Below, one piece after another: positions 7,320-15,227 of a stretch of DNA of 20,647 nt. The notes below the pieces were generated by a model. It ran no database searches and had not been told where the DNA came from. It was given only the letters and a program-made list of their open reading frames with translations. Numbering within the stretch: position 1 is the stretch's first letter; each line of letters starts with the position of its first letter. Source of the stretch: Candidatus Omnitrophota bacterium (GTDB lineage: Bacteria > Omnitrophota > Koll11 > Pluralincolimonadales > Pluralincolimonadaceae). A program made the translations under genes and the position numbers. Location: contig JAKLIT010000008.1 in the NCBI GenBank assembly GCA_022709465.1, forward strand, positions 1 to 20,647, given 5' to 3'.

Positions 7320-7821
7320 CTATTTTCGCTTTATCAAAATGGAGTTTATCGCCTTCCCTTATCGAAGGCAGCTTTCCGTTCGATGCCCATTCCCTTACAA
7401 CGGACGCGTCCACTTCAAGATACCTTGCCACTTCATCGAGGCCTATAATCTCGGATCCCGGCACCGGCGCGCTCTTAATGCCGGAGGTCATCTGGCAGTT
7501 GCCGTTCAATACCGAGCCCTTTCCGATCTCGAGTAAAGGCGTGCGGATATTCCCGTCCACCCGCGCCGGCGATACGAGCTTCAGGGATTTCTTCGCTACG
7601 ACCTCGCCCGTCACCCTGCCGGCGATAGTGATCTCGTCGCCTACAATATTCGCGCTGACGAACGCCTTCTCTCCGATCATAAGCGTCCCTCTCGTATCGA
7701 GAGTGCCCTCGAACCTGCCGTTTATCTGCAGGTTCACGGGGTCCTTGAATGACATCGTTCCCTGCATGCTGGCGTCAACGTCCAAGACCTTCTCTTCTAC
7801 CTTCTTACTCTTTCCAAGCAT
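7288..7821 (-). CDS. Bactofilin with a C-terminal excisionase-type helix-turn-helix
   Basis: A 177-aa protein. Residues about 13-113 are a bactofilin (DUF583) beta-helix core: ALINGxFEG-like repeats such as LQINGRFEGTLDTRGTLMIG, then AGRVTGEVVAKKSLKL and VDGNIRTPLLEIGKGSVLNG. Bactofilins polymerise without nucleotide into membrane-associated filaments that position envelope and chromosome-partition proteins. After a short linker, residues 125-172 form a second domain of the HTH_17/excisionase kind: IIGLDEVARYLEVDASVVREW, NGKLPSIREGDKLHF, then IDEWIAS. I do not know this fusion as a named family. The ATG at 7819-7821 is chosen over one 20 codons upstream because GGGGGTG (7829-7835) sits 7 bases away and bactofilin-like sequence starts here. 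The upstream alternative would overlap the mgtC-like gene. Confidence 0.88.
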   Translation of the reverse strand: MLGKSKKVEEKVLDVDASMQGTMSFKDPVNLQINGRFEGTLDTRGTLMIGEKAFVSANIVGDEITIAGRVTGEVVAKKSLKLVSPARVDGNIRTPLLEIGKGSVLNGNCQMTSGIKSAPVPGSEIIGLDEVARYLEVDASVVREWASNGKLPSIREGDKLHFDKAKIDEWIASERVK

Positions 7822-7828
7822 CGCCAAG

Positions 7829-7835
7829 CACCCCC
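7829..7835 (-). promoter_or_regulatory. Ribosome binding site deciding the bactofilin start
   Basis: GGGGGTG on the minus strand, 7 bases before the ATG at 7819-7821, in the gap after the MgtC/SapB gene. It supports the shorter 177-aa reading of the bactofilin gene. Confidence 0.55.
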
Positions 7836-7856
7836 TTTCCTTTGCCGGACACGCGC

Positions 7857-8540
7857 TTAAGCGTCCGACATTACCTTCCACTCGGCCTTCGATACGCCGT
7901 TGACCTGCCGTATCTTGGATAATATCTCGCTGTCAAATTCGTTGGTGAGCAGTTTCACGTTTATCCTTAACATAACGCCGTCGGAACACGGGGACTTCTT
8001 CACGTCAAAATCTTTTATCTCTATATCGTATTCCGACAGGACGCCTCGTATCTGCTCCAGTTCCGCCGTGCCGGACTTCGCTTCTATCTCGAGGGACTTA
8101 TACCAGTCCCTGCGTATCATGACCTTCTCGATCCTGTTAAGGAAGAACAATGCCGCGAGTACTATTGCCGTCGTCGCGGCCGCGGGCACGAAAAGCCCCG
8201 CGCCGACCGCAAGCCCGATGCCTGCGACCGTCCAGAGGCTCGCGGCCGTAGTCAATCCCCTGACCGATGCCTTGAACCTGATTATCGTCCCCGCACCGAG
8301 GAACCCGATGCCGCTGACGACCTGCGCGGCGATACGGCCCGGATCCGGCACAGCCACTCCCTTATAAATATCAAAGATATGCATTGACGTTAGCATTATG
8401 AGCGTTGAACCGACGCCTACGAGTATATGCGTCCTGAAACCCGCAAGCCTGCCGTGTATCTCGCGTTCGTACCCGATGAACCCGCTCAATAACGCGGCGA
8501 TGCACAACCTGAGTATCATCTCATGATCGGTTAACGCCAT
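7857..8540 (-). CDS. MgtC/SapB family inner-membrane protein
   Basis: A 227-aa polytopic membrane protein of the MgtC/SapB/SrpB/YhiD family. Family signatures are GYEREIHGRLAGFRTHILVG (23-42), VVSGIGFLGAGTII (74-87) and VRGLTTAASLW (93-103). Hydrophobic helices lie at about 8-24, 38-56, 68-86, 103-118 and 120-135. A soluble C-terminal domain of about 85 residues (145-227) has the ACT-like alternation seen in long MgtC-type members. Members have been linked to Mg2+-limited growth, acid tolerance and modulation of ATP synthase, but the biochemical role of most is unsettled. I would not call this one a Mg2+ transporter. AGGAG lies just before the ATG, and the gene follows tsaD after 13 bases. 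Confidence 0.9.
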   Translation of the reverse strand: MALTDHEMILRLCIAALLSGFIGYEREIHGRLAGFRTHILVGVGSTLIMLTSMHIFDIYKGVAVPDPGRIAAQVVSGIGFLGAGTIIRFKASVRGLTTAASLWTVAGIGLAVGAGLFVPAAATTAIVLAALFFLNRIEKVMIRRDWYKSLEIEAKSGTAELEQIRGVLSEYDIEIKDFDVKKSPCSDGVMLRINVKLLTNEFDSEILSKIRQVNGVSKAEWKVMSDA

Positions 8541-8553
8541 ATTCTTCTCCTGT

Positions 8554-9549
8554 TCAGATTTCCAGCCCGGGTTCGGCCGTAACGCACGCTTTTAAATTCC
8601 CGCCCTTCTTATATAACAGGTACCCCGTAGAAGCGATCATCGCGCCGTTATCGAGCGAAAGGCGCATCCCGGGAAAAACGGCTTCTATTCCGTTCTCCGC
8701 GCAAACCCCGGACAAGCTCGACCTCAACAGCTTATTCGCGCTGACCCCGCCGCCGACTATCAGCGTATTCACGCCTTTCGAACGGCATGCCGACACCGCA
8801 GTGCCGGTTATCGAACCGACCGCGACTTTCTGGAAGCTCGCCGCGATGTCGCGCGCTTCCCTGCGGCCTATGCTCCTGCCCTTCGTATGATATAATACCG
8901 CAGTTTTTAGCCCGCTGAAACTAAAATCGAAAGAGCCGTCACCGAGGAACGGCGGCTTAAATTTTATCGCGCCCGGATCCCCGCCCGCCGCGGCCTTCTC
9001 TATAGCCGGCCCGCCCGGATACCCGAGGCCTATCACCTTCGCGACCTTATCGAAGGCCTCGCCGGCCGCATCGTCGCGCGTCTGCCCGAGCAGCGTGAAC
9101 TTCCCTATATCCCTGCATAATACCAGGCTCGTATGGCCTCCGGAAACGACAAGCCCGATGAACGGGAACTTAATGTCGGGCCGCCCGATAAGCCCCGAAT
9201 ATATATGCGCCCAGAGGTGGTTCACGCCGACCAGCGGAACGCCGAGAGAATAACTTAACGCCTTCGCGAACGATATGCCGACGAGCAGCGCGCCCACAAG
9301 CCCGGGGCCTTTCGTGACCGCGACCATACCTATATCGCGAGGCCTTATCCCGGCGGAATCGATCGCGTCCCTTACCACGTAATCTATAACTTCCACATGG
9401 TAACGCGTCGCTATCTCAGGGACTACACCGCCGTATTTCTTATGGAACTCGAGCGAAGACGCTACCGTATTCGACAGTATCTGCCTGCCGTCCTTTACGA
9501 CGCTCGCGCCGGTCTCATCGCATGATGTCTCGATCCCGAGTACAAGCAT
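8554..9549 (-). CDS. tsaD: tRNA N6-adenosine threonylcarbamoyltransferase
   Basis: Transfers the threonylcarbamoyl group from TC-AMP (made by TsaC/TsaB-linked enzymes) to A37 of tRNAs reading ANN codons, giving t6A. It works with TsaB and TsaE, neither of which is in the window. The 331-aa product matches the usual length. An ASKHA-fold start is GIETSCDET at 5-13. Metal ligands are H111 and H115 in NHLWAHIYSG, plus D300 in LSLDNGAMIA. VSGGHTSL is at 135-142, GEAFDKVAK at 163-171, and GGGVSANKLLR at 266-276. It begins 3 bases after the deacetylase gene, with only a weak AGG ribosome site. Confidence 0.96.
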   Translation of the reverse strand: MLVLGIETSCDETGASVVKDGRQILSNTVASSLEFHKKYGGVVPEIATRYHVEVIDYVVRDAIDSAGIRPRDIGMVAVTKGPGLVGALLVGISFAKALSYSLGVPLVGVNHLWAHIYSGLIGRPDIKFPFIGLVVSGGHTSLVLCRDIGKFTLLGQTRDDAAGEAFDKVAKVIGLGYPGGPAIEKAAAGGDPGAIKFKPPFLGDGSFDFSFSGLKTAVLYHTKGRSIGRREARDIAASFQKVAVGSITGTAVSACRSKGVNTLIVGGGVSANKLLRSSLSGVCAENGIEAVFPGMRLSLDNGAMIASTGYLLYKKGGNLKACVTAEPGLEI

Positions 9550-9552
9550 CGC

Positions 9553-10695
9553 CTATTTCGCCAATACCGATACGGGTACGACATCTATCCCCCGCTCGTC
9601 CAGTTTCGGGACCAATTCCCCGAGGACAGCGATAGTATTAGGCCTGTCGTGCCCTATCGCGACGGCCTCGCCGCTTTTTTGCGCGATGCCCACCGTCTTC
9701 TCGAATTGTTTCTTTATGTATGAGGGGCTGCTCTCGTTATCGAGAAATATCGACCTCTTCACGAACCTGACCCCCATCTTCCCGGCCAGGTACTCTCCCG
9801 CGGAATCATTAGTAACAAGGCTGTCGAGGAAGAACATCCCGCGCTCCTTCAATTCCCCGAAGAGCGCGCCCATAAGTTTTATGTCCTCCGTCGCCTTGGA
9901 ACCCTCATGGTTGCTGATCCCGTCCGCGTAAGGGACGCTCTTAAGCGCCCTGCCGAACGTATCACGGATATCCGCGTCGCTCATCGAAGTATAAAGCGTC
10001 GACAGCTCAAGCCTCATCTTCGCCTTCGGCTCCATCGGCATGTGCATTATGACCTCGAAACCATTCGCGTGCGCCTTCTCGGCAATGGCCGTCGAATACG
10101 GCAGCGCCGGCAATATCGAAAGTGTCAGCGGCGCGTCAATGGCAACCGCTGCATCCACATTCTTAGTATTATAACCCCAGTCGTCGAGGACTATCGCTAT
10201 CCTCGGCCGCGCGGCCTTCGACGGCGCTGGCGCGGGCACCGGCATAGGCGCAGGCGCCGCTGGCGGCTTGACCGCGGCCGCGGCTGGCAGTTTATGTATC
10301 AGGGTAAGGCGCAACAGAGGTGTCCCGGAATTTTTTTCAGTTATCAGGTAAGATACCTCTTCCTTCGACCGCTGCGCGCCCTTATCCGACATCCGCTTCA
10401 CGGCCCTCGACTCGTCGCGTATCGCGAACCCGCTCTTGCCCAGCGAGCTTTCAAGCCCGCGGCGGAAATCGTCAAACCGGAAATCGTCCTTTACCCAATA
10501 CCTCTTCTCAAGGTAAAAATGCTTTACCCGCCCGACGAGGTCCTTAGAGGCCACATTTGAGGCCGACAGCCCGCTCTCTACCGCCTTGTTCAGCGCCCTC
10601 TCCTCGAGGTAATTCACGGCGACGTTATACACGAACGCTATGATTATAACGGCCGCGGCCGCAACGGCTGCATATAACGGGTTTATCTTTTTCAT
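9553..10695 (-). CDS. Divergent polysaccharide deacetylase (YibQ family), membrane anchored
   Basis: A 380-aa protein with one N-terminal signal-anchor helix (about 8-26), a periplasmic region, an Ala/Pro-rich linker (about 138-162), then the divergent polysaccharide deacetylase domain (about 164-378). The domain opens with IAIVLDDWGYN (166-176), with Asp171/Asp172 in the position of the NodB metal Asp. It continues with EVIMHMPMEP (214-223, His218), GISNHEGSKAT (259-269, His263) and AIGHDRP (346-352, His349). These conserved Asp and His residues suggest a metal-dependent hydrolase of cell-envelope glycan, but no substrate is established for the family. Its ATG overlaps the ctpA stop as ATGA. 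The ctpA/deacetylase neighbourhood recurs in proteobacteria, often with envC, which fits a role in peptidoglycan or envelope remodelling. Confidence 0.9.
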   Translation of the reverse strand: MKKINPLYAAVAAAAVIIIAFVYNVAVNYLEERALNKAVESGLSASNVASKDLVGRVKHFYLEKRYWVKDDFRFDDFRRGLESSLGKSGFAIRDESRAVKRMSDKGAQRSKEEVSYLITEKNSGTPLLRLTLIHKLPAAAAVKPPAAPAPMPVPAPAPSKAARPRIAIVLDDWGYNTKNVDAAVAIDAPLTLSILPALPYSTAIAEKAHANGFEVIMHMPMEPKAKMRLELSTLYTSMSDADIRDTFGRALKSVPYADGISNHEGSKATEDIKLMGALFGELKERGMFFLDSLVTNDSAGEYLAGKMGVRFVKRSIFLDNESSPSYIKKQFEKTVGIAQKSGEAVAIGHDRPNTIAVLGELVPKLDERGIDVVPVSVLAK

Positions 10696-11975
10696 TTTTT
10701 CGCTGAGAACGATTTATATATCTTTATCGTCTTTATGACGTCGACGGCGCTCTGCAGCTGGTTGTCGTAATCTTCCTTCTTGACGGACGGCTTCTCATCC
10801 TTCGACTGTTCAAGCTTCTCGAAGACCTCTTCGGGCTTCTTCTTACCGTCGGAGTCGTCCTTCTTCAGCTGTTCGCGCTCCACGATAAGGTCGGGGGTTA
10901 TCCCCTGTCCGTGTATAGAGCGCCCGCCAGGCGTATAATACTTGCTCGTGGTGAGCCTGATCGCGGAACCGTCGGATAACGGTATGACCGTCTGGACCGA
11001 ACCCTTCCCGAACGACTTCACGCCGACGATCACTGCCCGCTTAAGGTCCTGCATGGCGCCCGCCACGATCTCGGATGCGGAAGCCGAACCCTGGTCTACC
11101 AAGACCACCATCGGCATCCCGGTGCGCGGGTTCTTGTCCCTCGCCCTGAACTCCATAGATTGCCTGTTGTCCCTGCCCTTAGTGTAGACTATCATCTCTC
11201 CGGTCGGGAGGAACTTGCCCGCGACATCCGCGGCGACGTTAAGAAGCCCGCCCGGGTCGTTCCTGAGGTCGAGTATCAGGCTGTCCATCCCTTTCTTCTC
11301 GAGCTCGACGAGCGCGTCCTCGAGGTCCTTAGCCGAACGCTCCTGGAATACGCTGAGCTTGATATACCCTATATTGTCCTCGAGGATCTTGACGTTCCTG
11401 ATCGATTTCACTTTTATTATATCGCGCGTGATGCTGAAATCGAGCACCTTGCTCTCGTCTTCCCTCAGCACCGTTATTGCGACGGTCGTGCCCGCCTTCC
11501 CGCGCAGTTTTTTCACGGCCTCTAGGAGCGTTATTCCGCGCGTTATCTCCTTGTCTATCTTTACTATCCGGTCGCCGGACTTGACACCCGCTTTGTAGGC
11601 GGGCGTATCCTCTATCGGGGCGATCACCGTCAGAAGGTCATCCTTTACGGCGATCTCTATGCCGATGCCGCCGAACTCCCCTTCGGTCTCGACCTTCATC
11701 TCCGCATATGTCTCGGGATCCATGAACTCGCTGTACTTGTCAAGCGACTGGACCATACCTTTAAGCGCGCCGTATATCAGCTCCTTCGATTTCACGCTGT
11801 CGACATATTCCGCCCTGACCAGGGTAAGGGCGTCGGAGAATAACTCAAGCTGTTTGTATATATCCTCTTCCTTCTCGGGCGCGGACGGCGCCTTATCGGC
11901 GGAAGCCGCATACAGGCAGCTCGGGGCCAGAATGGCCGCCGCTAAAACAAAAAATAAAATCTTTTTCTTAAACAT
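10692..11975 (-). CDS. ctpA: C-terminal processing (S41) periplasmic protease
   Basis: Periplasmic serine protease of the CtpA/Prc family that trims or degrades substrates from the C-terminus, including murein hydrolases and lipoproteins in other species. The 427-aa product has a Sec signal peptide at 1 to about 24 (lysines, then ILFFVLAAAILAP). An S41 N-terminal helical region follows at about 38-95, and a PDZ domain at about 100-185 (FGGIGIEI, KAGVKSGDRIVKI). The peptidase core holds the catalytic dyad Ser299 (GSASASE) and Lys324 (SFGKGSVQ), with the expected 25-residue separation. A charged, Lys/Glu-rich C-terminal tail spans about 366-400. GGGGGAGGAG before the ATG is a strong ribosome site. 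It lies 17 bases after gatB and is coupled to the deacetylase gene. Confidence 0.94.
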   Translation of the reverse strand: MFKKKILFFVLAAAILAPSCLYAASADKAPSAPEKEEDIYKQLELFSDALTLVRAEYVDSVKSKELIYGALKGMVQSLDKYSEFMDPETYAEMKVETEGEFGGIGIEIAVKDDLLTVIAPIEDTPAYKAGVKSGDRIVKIDKEITRGITLLEAVKKLRGKAGTTVAITVLREDESKVLDFSITRDIIKVKSIRNVKILEDNIGYIKLSVFQERSAKDLEDALVELEKKGMDSLILDLRNDPGGLLNVAADVAGKFLPTGEMIVYTKGRDNRQSMEFRARDKNPRTGMPMVVLVDQGSASASEIVAGAMQDLKRAVIVGVKSFGKGSVQTVIPLSDGSAIRLTTSKYYTPGGRSIHGQGITPDLIVEREQLKKDDSDGKKKPEEVFEKLEQSKDEKPSVKKEDYDNQLQSAVDVIKTIKIYKSFSAKK

Positions 11976-11992
11976 CTCTTCTCCTCCCCCGG

Positions 11993-13429
11993 TTATTTTT
12001 TGGCTGCAAGCCTTTTTCTCAGGACTTCATTGACCATCGCTGGGTTCGCCTTGCCCCTGGTCTTCTTCATGACCTGCCCCACGAGGAACATCAACGCGCT
12101 ATCCTTGCCCTTCATGAAATCCTCTACCGTCTTGGCGTTCTCCGCTATCGCCTCGTCGGCGAACTTTTCCAGCTCCGATGTATCGGATATCTGGGAAAGC
12201 CCCTTCTCCGAGATTATTGCGGCGGCGTCCTTACCCGACTCACACATCTCGAGCACGATATCTTTCGCCATCTTCCCGCTTATCTTTCCGGAATCTATCT
12301 CCCTGAGCAGGCCCGCAAGAGATCGCGGCCGCATCTTCAGTTCCGTTACCGGGATCCCTTTTGAATTAAGGAAAGCCGCAACGTCACCCATGAGCCAGTT
12401 GGCTATTATCTTCGGCTTATCGTAATGCTCAAGGCACGCCTCAAAGTAATCCGCGTTATCCTTCTCCTGTACCAGGACATCCGCGTCGTATTCCGGAAGC
12501 CCGAACGCCCCGATGAACCTCGCCTTCTTCGCCTCAGGAAGTTCCGGCAGGCCTTTCCTTTCCGATTCCACTACAGACGGGTCCAGCGCGAACGGCACGA
12601 GGTCCGGCTCGGGGAAATACCTGTAATCGTGGGCTTCTTCCTTAGAACGCATCGACACCGTAACGCACCTGGCAGGGTCCCAGAGCCTCGTCTCCATCAC
12701 GATCCTCTCGCCCGCCTCCGCGCATTTGACCTGCCTTTCGATCTCGTATTCGAGCGCCGACTTCACTCCCTTGAAGGAGTTCATGTTCTTGACCTCGGCC
12801 TTGGTCCCGAGCCCCGTATCGCCCTTCTTCCTTATCGATATGTTCGCGTCGCAGCGCAGGCTGCCTTTTTCCATATCGCAATCGGAAACTTCCAGGTACC
12901 TTAGCAGTAATTTCAATTTCGTAAGGTACTGGTATGCCTCTTCGGGGGAGTTGATGTCCGGCTCGCTGACTATCTCGAGCAAAGGCATCCCCGAGCGGTT
13001 GAAATCAACGAGGCTCGAGTTCTCTCCTTCTTCATGGATGAGTTTGCCCGCGTCCTCTTCCATGTGTACCCTTTTTATGCGTATAGTCCTCGTCTTCCCG
13101 TCAGCAAGGACGTCTATCTTCCCATTCTCCGAAAGGGGCTCATCGTATTGCGATATCTGGTAATCCTTCGGCAGGTCGGGATAGAAATAATTCTTCCTGT
13201 GGAATTTCACTTCGCTCGACACTTTGCAGCCGACCGCGAGCGCGGCCCTTATCGCAGAGAAGAGCGCCTTCCTGTTGAGCACCGGCAGGACGCCCGGGAA
13301 ACCGAGGCAGACCGGGCATGTATGGGAATTCGGCGGCCCGCCGAATCCTGTAGTGCAGCCGCAGAACATCTTGGATGCGGTCTTCAGCTGCACGTGGACC
13401 TCAAGTCCTATAACGGGTTCATAATCCAT
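11993..13429 (-). CDS. gatB: Asp-tRNA(Asn)/Glu-tRNA(Gln) amidotransferase subunit B
   Basis: The tRNA-binding and kinase subunit of GatCAB. It activates mischarged Glu-tRNA(Gln) or Asp-tRNA(Asn) with ATP before ammonia from GatA amidates it. The 478-aa product is full length. The N-terminal cradle motif is EPVIGLEVHVQL (4-15). The zinc site is C23, C25, C38 and C41 (CGC and CPVC). KNYFYPDLPKDYQISQYD lies at about 105-122. A helical region and a C-terminal tail domain close with ANPAMVNEVLRKRLA. Its ATG directly abuts the gatA stop (TAGATG) with AGGAG a little further upstream, so it is coupled to gatA. Zinc-site Cys are all present. Confidence 0.96.
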   Translation of the reverse strand: MDYEPVIGLEVHVQLKTASKMFCGCTTGFGGPPNSHTCPVCLGFPGVLPVLNRKALFSAIRAALAVGCKVSSEVKFHRKNYFYPDLPKDYQISQYDEPLSENGKIDVLADGKTRTIRIKRVHMEEDAGKLIHEEGENSSLVDFNRSGMPLLEIVSEPDINSPEEAYQYLTKLKLLLRYLEVSDCDMEKGSLRCDANISIRKKGDTGLGTKAEVKNMNSFKGVKSALEYEIERQVKCAEAGERIVMETRLWDPARCVTVSMRSKEEAHDYRYFPEPDLVPFALDPSVVESERKGLPELPEAKKARFIGAFGLPEYDADVLVQEKDNADYFEACLEHYDKPKIIANWLMGDVAAFLNSKGIPVTELKMRPRSLAGLLREIDSGKISGKMAKDIVLEMCESGKDAAAIISEKGLSQISDTSELEKFADEAIAENAKTVEDFMKGKDSALMFLVGQVMKKTRGKANPAMVNEVLRKRLAAKK

Positions 13430-14863
13430 CTAGAGTTCCGGGCTCCTCTTGTGCCAGTCCGTATGGCTTTCATACGCATGCGCCGCCCTGAAGAGTTTCC
13501 CCTCCTCGAAAAAACCCCCTATAAGCTGCATGCCTATCGGGAGGCCGGACTTCGTGAAACCGCAGGGCACAGATATGGCGGGAACTCCGGCCAGGTTCAC
13601 GGATATCGTGAATATATCCGACAGGTACATCGACAACGGGTCCGACGACCTCTCTCCGACCTTGAACGCGGGAGTCGGGGAGGTCGGCGTCAGGATGCAA
13701 TCGAACCCTGCGCCGAAGACCTTGTCGAAATCGTTCTTTATCAGCGTGCGGACCTTCTGCGCTTTCAGGTAATATGCGTCGTAATATCCGCTCGACAGGA
13801 CATACGTCCCGAGTATTATCCTGCGCTTCGCCTCGGCCCCGAACCCCTCGCCGCGGGTCCTCTCGTACATATCCAGTATATTGCCGGGGTTTTCGCAGCG
13901 GTGCCCGTACTGGACCCCGTCAAAACGCGCGAGGTTCGACGATGCTTCGGCGGTGGCAAGTATGTAGTATACCGCGACGGCATATTCCGTGTGCGGAAGC
14001 GACACCTCAGAGACCTTCGCGCCTTTGCCTTCCAGCAGCGCAACCGCTTCCCTTACCGCAGCGTCTACTTCCTTGTCCATGCCGTCCACGAAATATTCTT
14101 TCGGTATCCCTATCTTCATGCCCTTCACGTCCCCGGTAAGGCACCCGAGGTAATCCGGCACAGGCACATTGACCGACGTGGAATCCTTCTCGTCATATCC
14201 GGCTATCACCCCGAGGAGCAGCGCCGCGTCGCGGACATCTTTTGTAAGCGGGCCTATCTGGTCTAAGCTCGACGCGAAAGCGATAAGCCCGTACCGCGAC
14301 ACCCTTCCGTATGTGGGCTTCATCCCTACGACGCCGCATAATGCGGCGGGCTGCCTTATCGAGCCGCCCGTATCGGAGCCGAGCGCCATGATCGCCTCAT
14401 CGGCGGCGACTACCGCGGCCGAACCGCCGCTCGAGCCGCCGGGGATCCTCGATGTGTCCCACGGGTTCAACGTCGGGAAATACGCGGAGTTCTCGCAGGA
14501 TGAACCGAACGCGAATTCGTCCATGTTCGCCCTGCCGAGGACAATGGCCCCCTCGGCCTTCAACTTCTCTATGACCGTAGCGTTATAGGGCGGCCTGAAA
14601 CCGCGCAGTATCTTCGAAGCGCAGGTAGTCGGTTCGCCTTCAACGCAGATGTTATCTTTTACTGCTACCGGAATGCCCCTGAGCTTGCCCGACACTGCGC
14701 CCGACGGCGCGCTGGGCTTATCGATATTGACATAACCCTTCACTTTGCCGTCGATAGCGGCCGTGCGCGAACAGACCGACTCGATGATATCCTCCGATCT
14801 CACGGATCTTTTATCCAGGAGGCCGAGTAGCTCATGCGCTGTAAGGGTATAAAGGTTTTCCAT
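13430..14863 (-). CDS. gatA: Asp-tRNA(Asn)/Glu-tRNA(Gln) amidotransferase subunit A
   Basis: Glutaminase subunit of the amidotransferase; it releases ammonia from Gln and channels it to GatB. The 477-aa amidase-signature protein is complete. The Ser-cisSer-Lys triad is Lys69 (PVAVKDNI), Ser144 (PGGSSGGSAA) and Ser168 (GSDTGGSIRQPA), with the spacing expected from characterised GatA. The family motif GRANMDEFAFGSS at 110-122 supports GatA over a generic amidase, as does its place between gatC and gatB. It starts 9 bases after gatC. The opposite strand carries long open frames here, which are codon-bias shadows. Confidence 0.96.
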   Translation of the reverse strand: MENLYTLTAHELLGLLDKRSVRSEDIIESVCSRTAAIDGKVKGYVNIDKPSAPSGAVSGKLRGIPVAVKDNICVEGEPTTCASKILRGFRPPYNATVIEKLKAEGAIVLGRANMDEFAFGSSCENSAYFPTLNPWDTSRIPGGSSGGSAAVVAADEAIMALGSDTGGSIRQPAALCGVVGMKPTYGRVSRYGLIAFASSLDQIGPLTKDVRDAALLLGVIAGYDEKDSTSVNVPVPDYLGCLTGDVKGMKIGIPKEYFVDGMDKEVDAAVREAVALLEGKGAKVSEVSLPHTEYAVAVYYILATAEASSNLARFDGVQYGHRCENPGNILDMYERTRGEGFGAEAKRRIILGTYVLSSGYYDAYYLKAQKVRTLIKNDFDKVFGAGFDCILTPTSPTPAFKVGERSSDPLSMYLSDIFTISVNLAGVPAISVPCGFTKSGLPIGMQLIGGFFEEGKLFRAAHAYESHTDWHKRSPEL

Positions 14864-14872
14864 TTATAAGGA

Positions 14873-15169
14873 TTACTCTTCTATTATCCTGGGGACCTTG
14901 AAAAAATCCCCTTTCTTCTGGGGAGCATTGGAAAGCACGGACTCTACGGGCGACGAAGCCCTTGCCTCGTCCTCCCTGAACGGGTTGGATGCCGCGTGCG
15001 GATGGCTCATCGGAGGGGTATCCTTCGATATATCGAGGCGCTCGTTGAGCTTGTCGACATAGCCGAGGATGCCGTCCAGCTGCCTCGCGATAAGCGATAC
15101 CTCATCGTCCGACAGTTTAAGCCTCGCAAGCCGCGCTACATATTTGACCTTATCGTCTTTTATTCCCAT
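14873..15169 (-). CDS. gatC: Asp-tRNA(Asn)/Glu-tRNA(Gln) amidotransferase subunit C
   Basis: A 98-aa subunit that wraps around the GatA-GatB interface and stabilises the complex. The N-terminal helices carry the family pattern VKYVARLARLKLSDDEV, followed by LDGILGYVDKLNERLD. The C-terminal extended part has the usual FREDEA motif and ends near FFKVPRIIEE. It is the first gene of a gatC-gatA-gatB block and follows rsmA after 47 bases, with a promoter candidate in that gap. The ribosome site is weak (GGA), and the leader would be very short if that promoter is used. Confidence 0.93.
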   Translation of the reverse strand: MGIKDDKVKYVARLARLKLSDDEVSLIARQLDGILGYVDKLNERLDISKDTPPMSHPHAASNPFREDEARASSPVESVLSNAPQKKGDFFKVPRIIEE

Positions 15170-15182
15170 GTTATCCGTTTAA

Positions 15183-15209
15183 ATTATCACAAGTCACGCG
15201 CTATGTCAA
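15183..15209 (-). promoter_or_regulatory. Candidate extended -10 promoter for gatCAB
   Basis: On the minus strand TTGACA (15204-15209) is followed after 15 bases by GATAAT (15183-15188), preceded by TGT (extended -10 form TGnGATAAT). The spacer is shorter than the usual 17. Initiation would fall near 15176, only about 7 bases before the gatC ATG, giving a nearly leaderless message. It lies in the 47-base gap between rsmA and gatC. Confidence 0.4.
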
Positions 15210-15211
15210 TC

Positions 15212-15227
15212 CGGCCTCATGAGGCCG
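15212..15227. repeat. Perfect 16-bp palindrome over the rsmA stop codon
   Basis: CGGCCTCATGAGGCCG reads the same on both strands and contains the rsmA TGA (15217-15219). It could form a 6-bp stem with a CATG loop just upstream of the gatC promoter candidate. No T-run follows on the minus strand, so it is not a standard intrinsic terminator. It may be chance or a protein site. Confidence 0.35.

Noticed and set aside
7845..7865. Hairpin around the MgtC/SapB stop codon as a terminator.
   Set aside because: Stem is interrupted by a bulge and no T-run follows on the minus strand.
7822..7881. Upstream start for the bactofilin gene (20 extra codons).
   Set aside because: Overlaps the MgtC/SapB gene, adds non-bactofilin sequence, and the downstream ATG has a better ribosome site.
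10205..10280. GC-rich repeat-like stretch in the deacetylase gene.
   Set aside because: It encodes an Ala/Pro linker between the anchor region and the catalytic domain; ordinary low-complexity coding sequence and not a mobile or regulatory repeat.
11904..11975. CtpA read as a lipoprotein because of Cys20.
   Set aside because: The residues before Cys (LAPSC) do not fit the lipobox consensus, and a signal peptidase I site follows at about residue 23-26.
13034..14266. Plus-strand open frame of 410 codons opposite gatB/gatA.
   Set aside because: No domain pattern, and it crosses the boundary of two well-conserved genes on the other strand.
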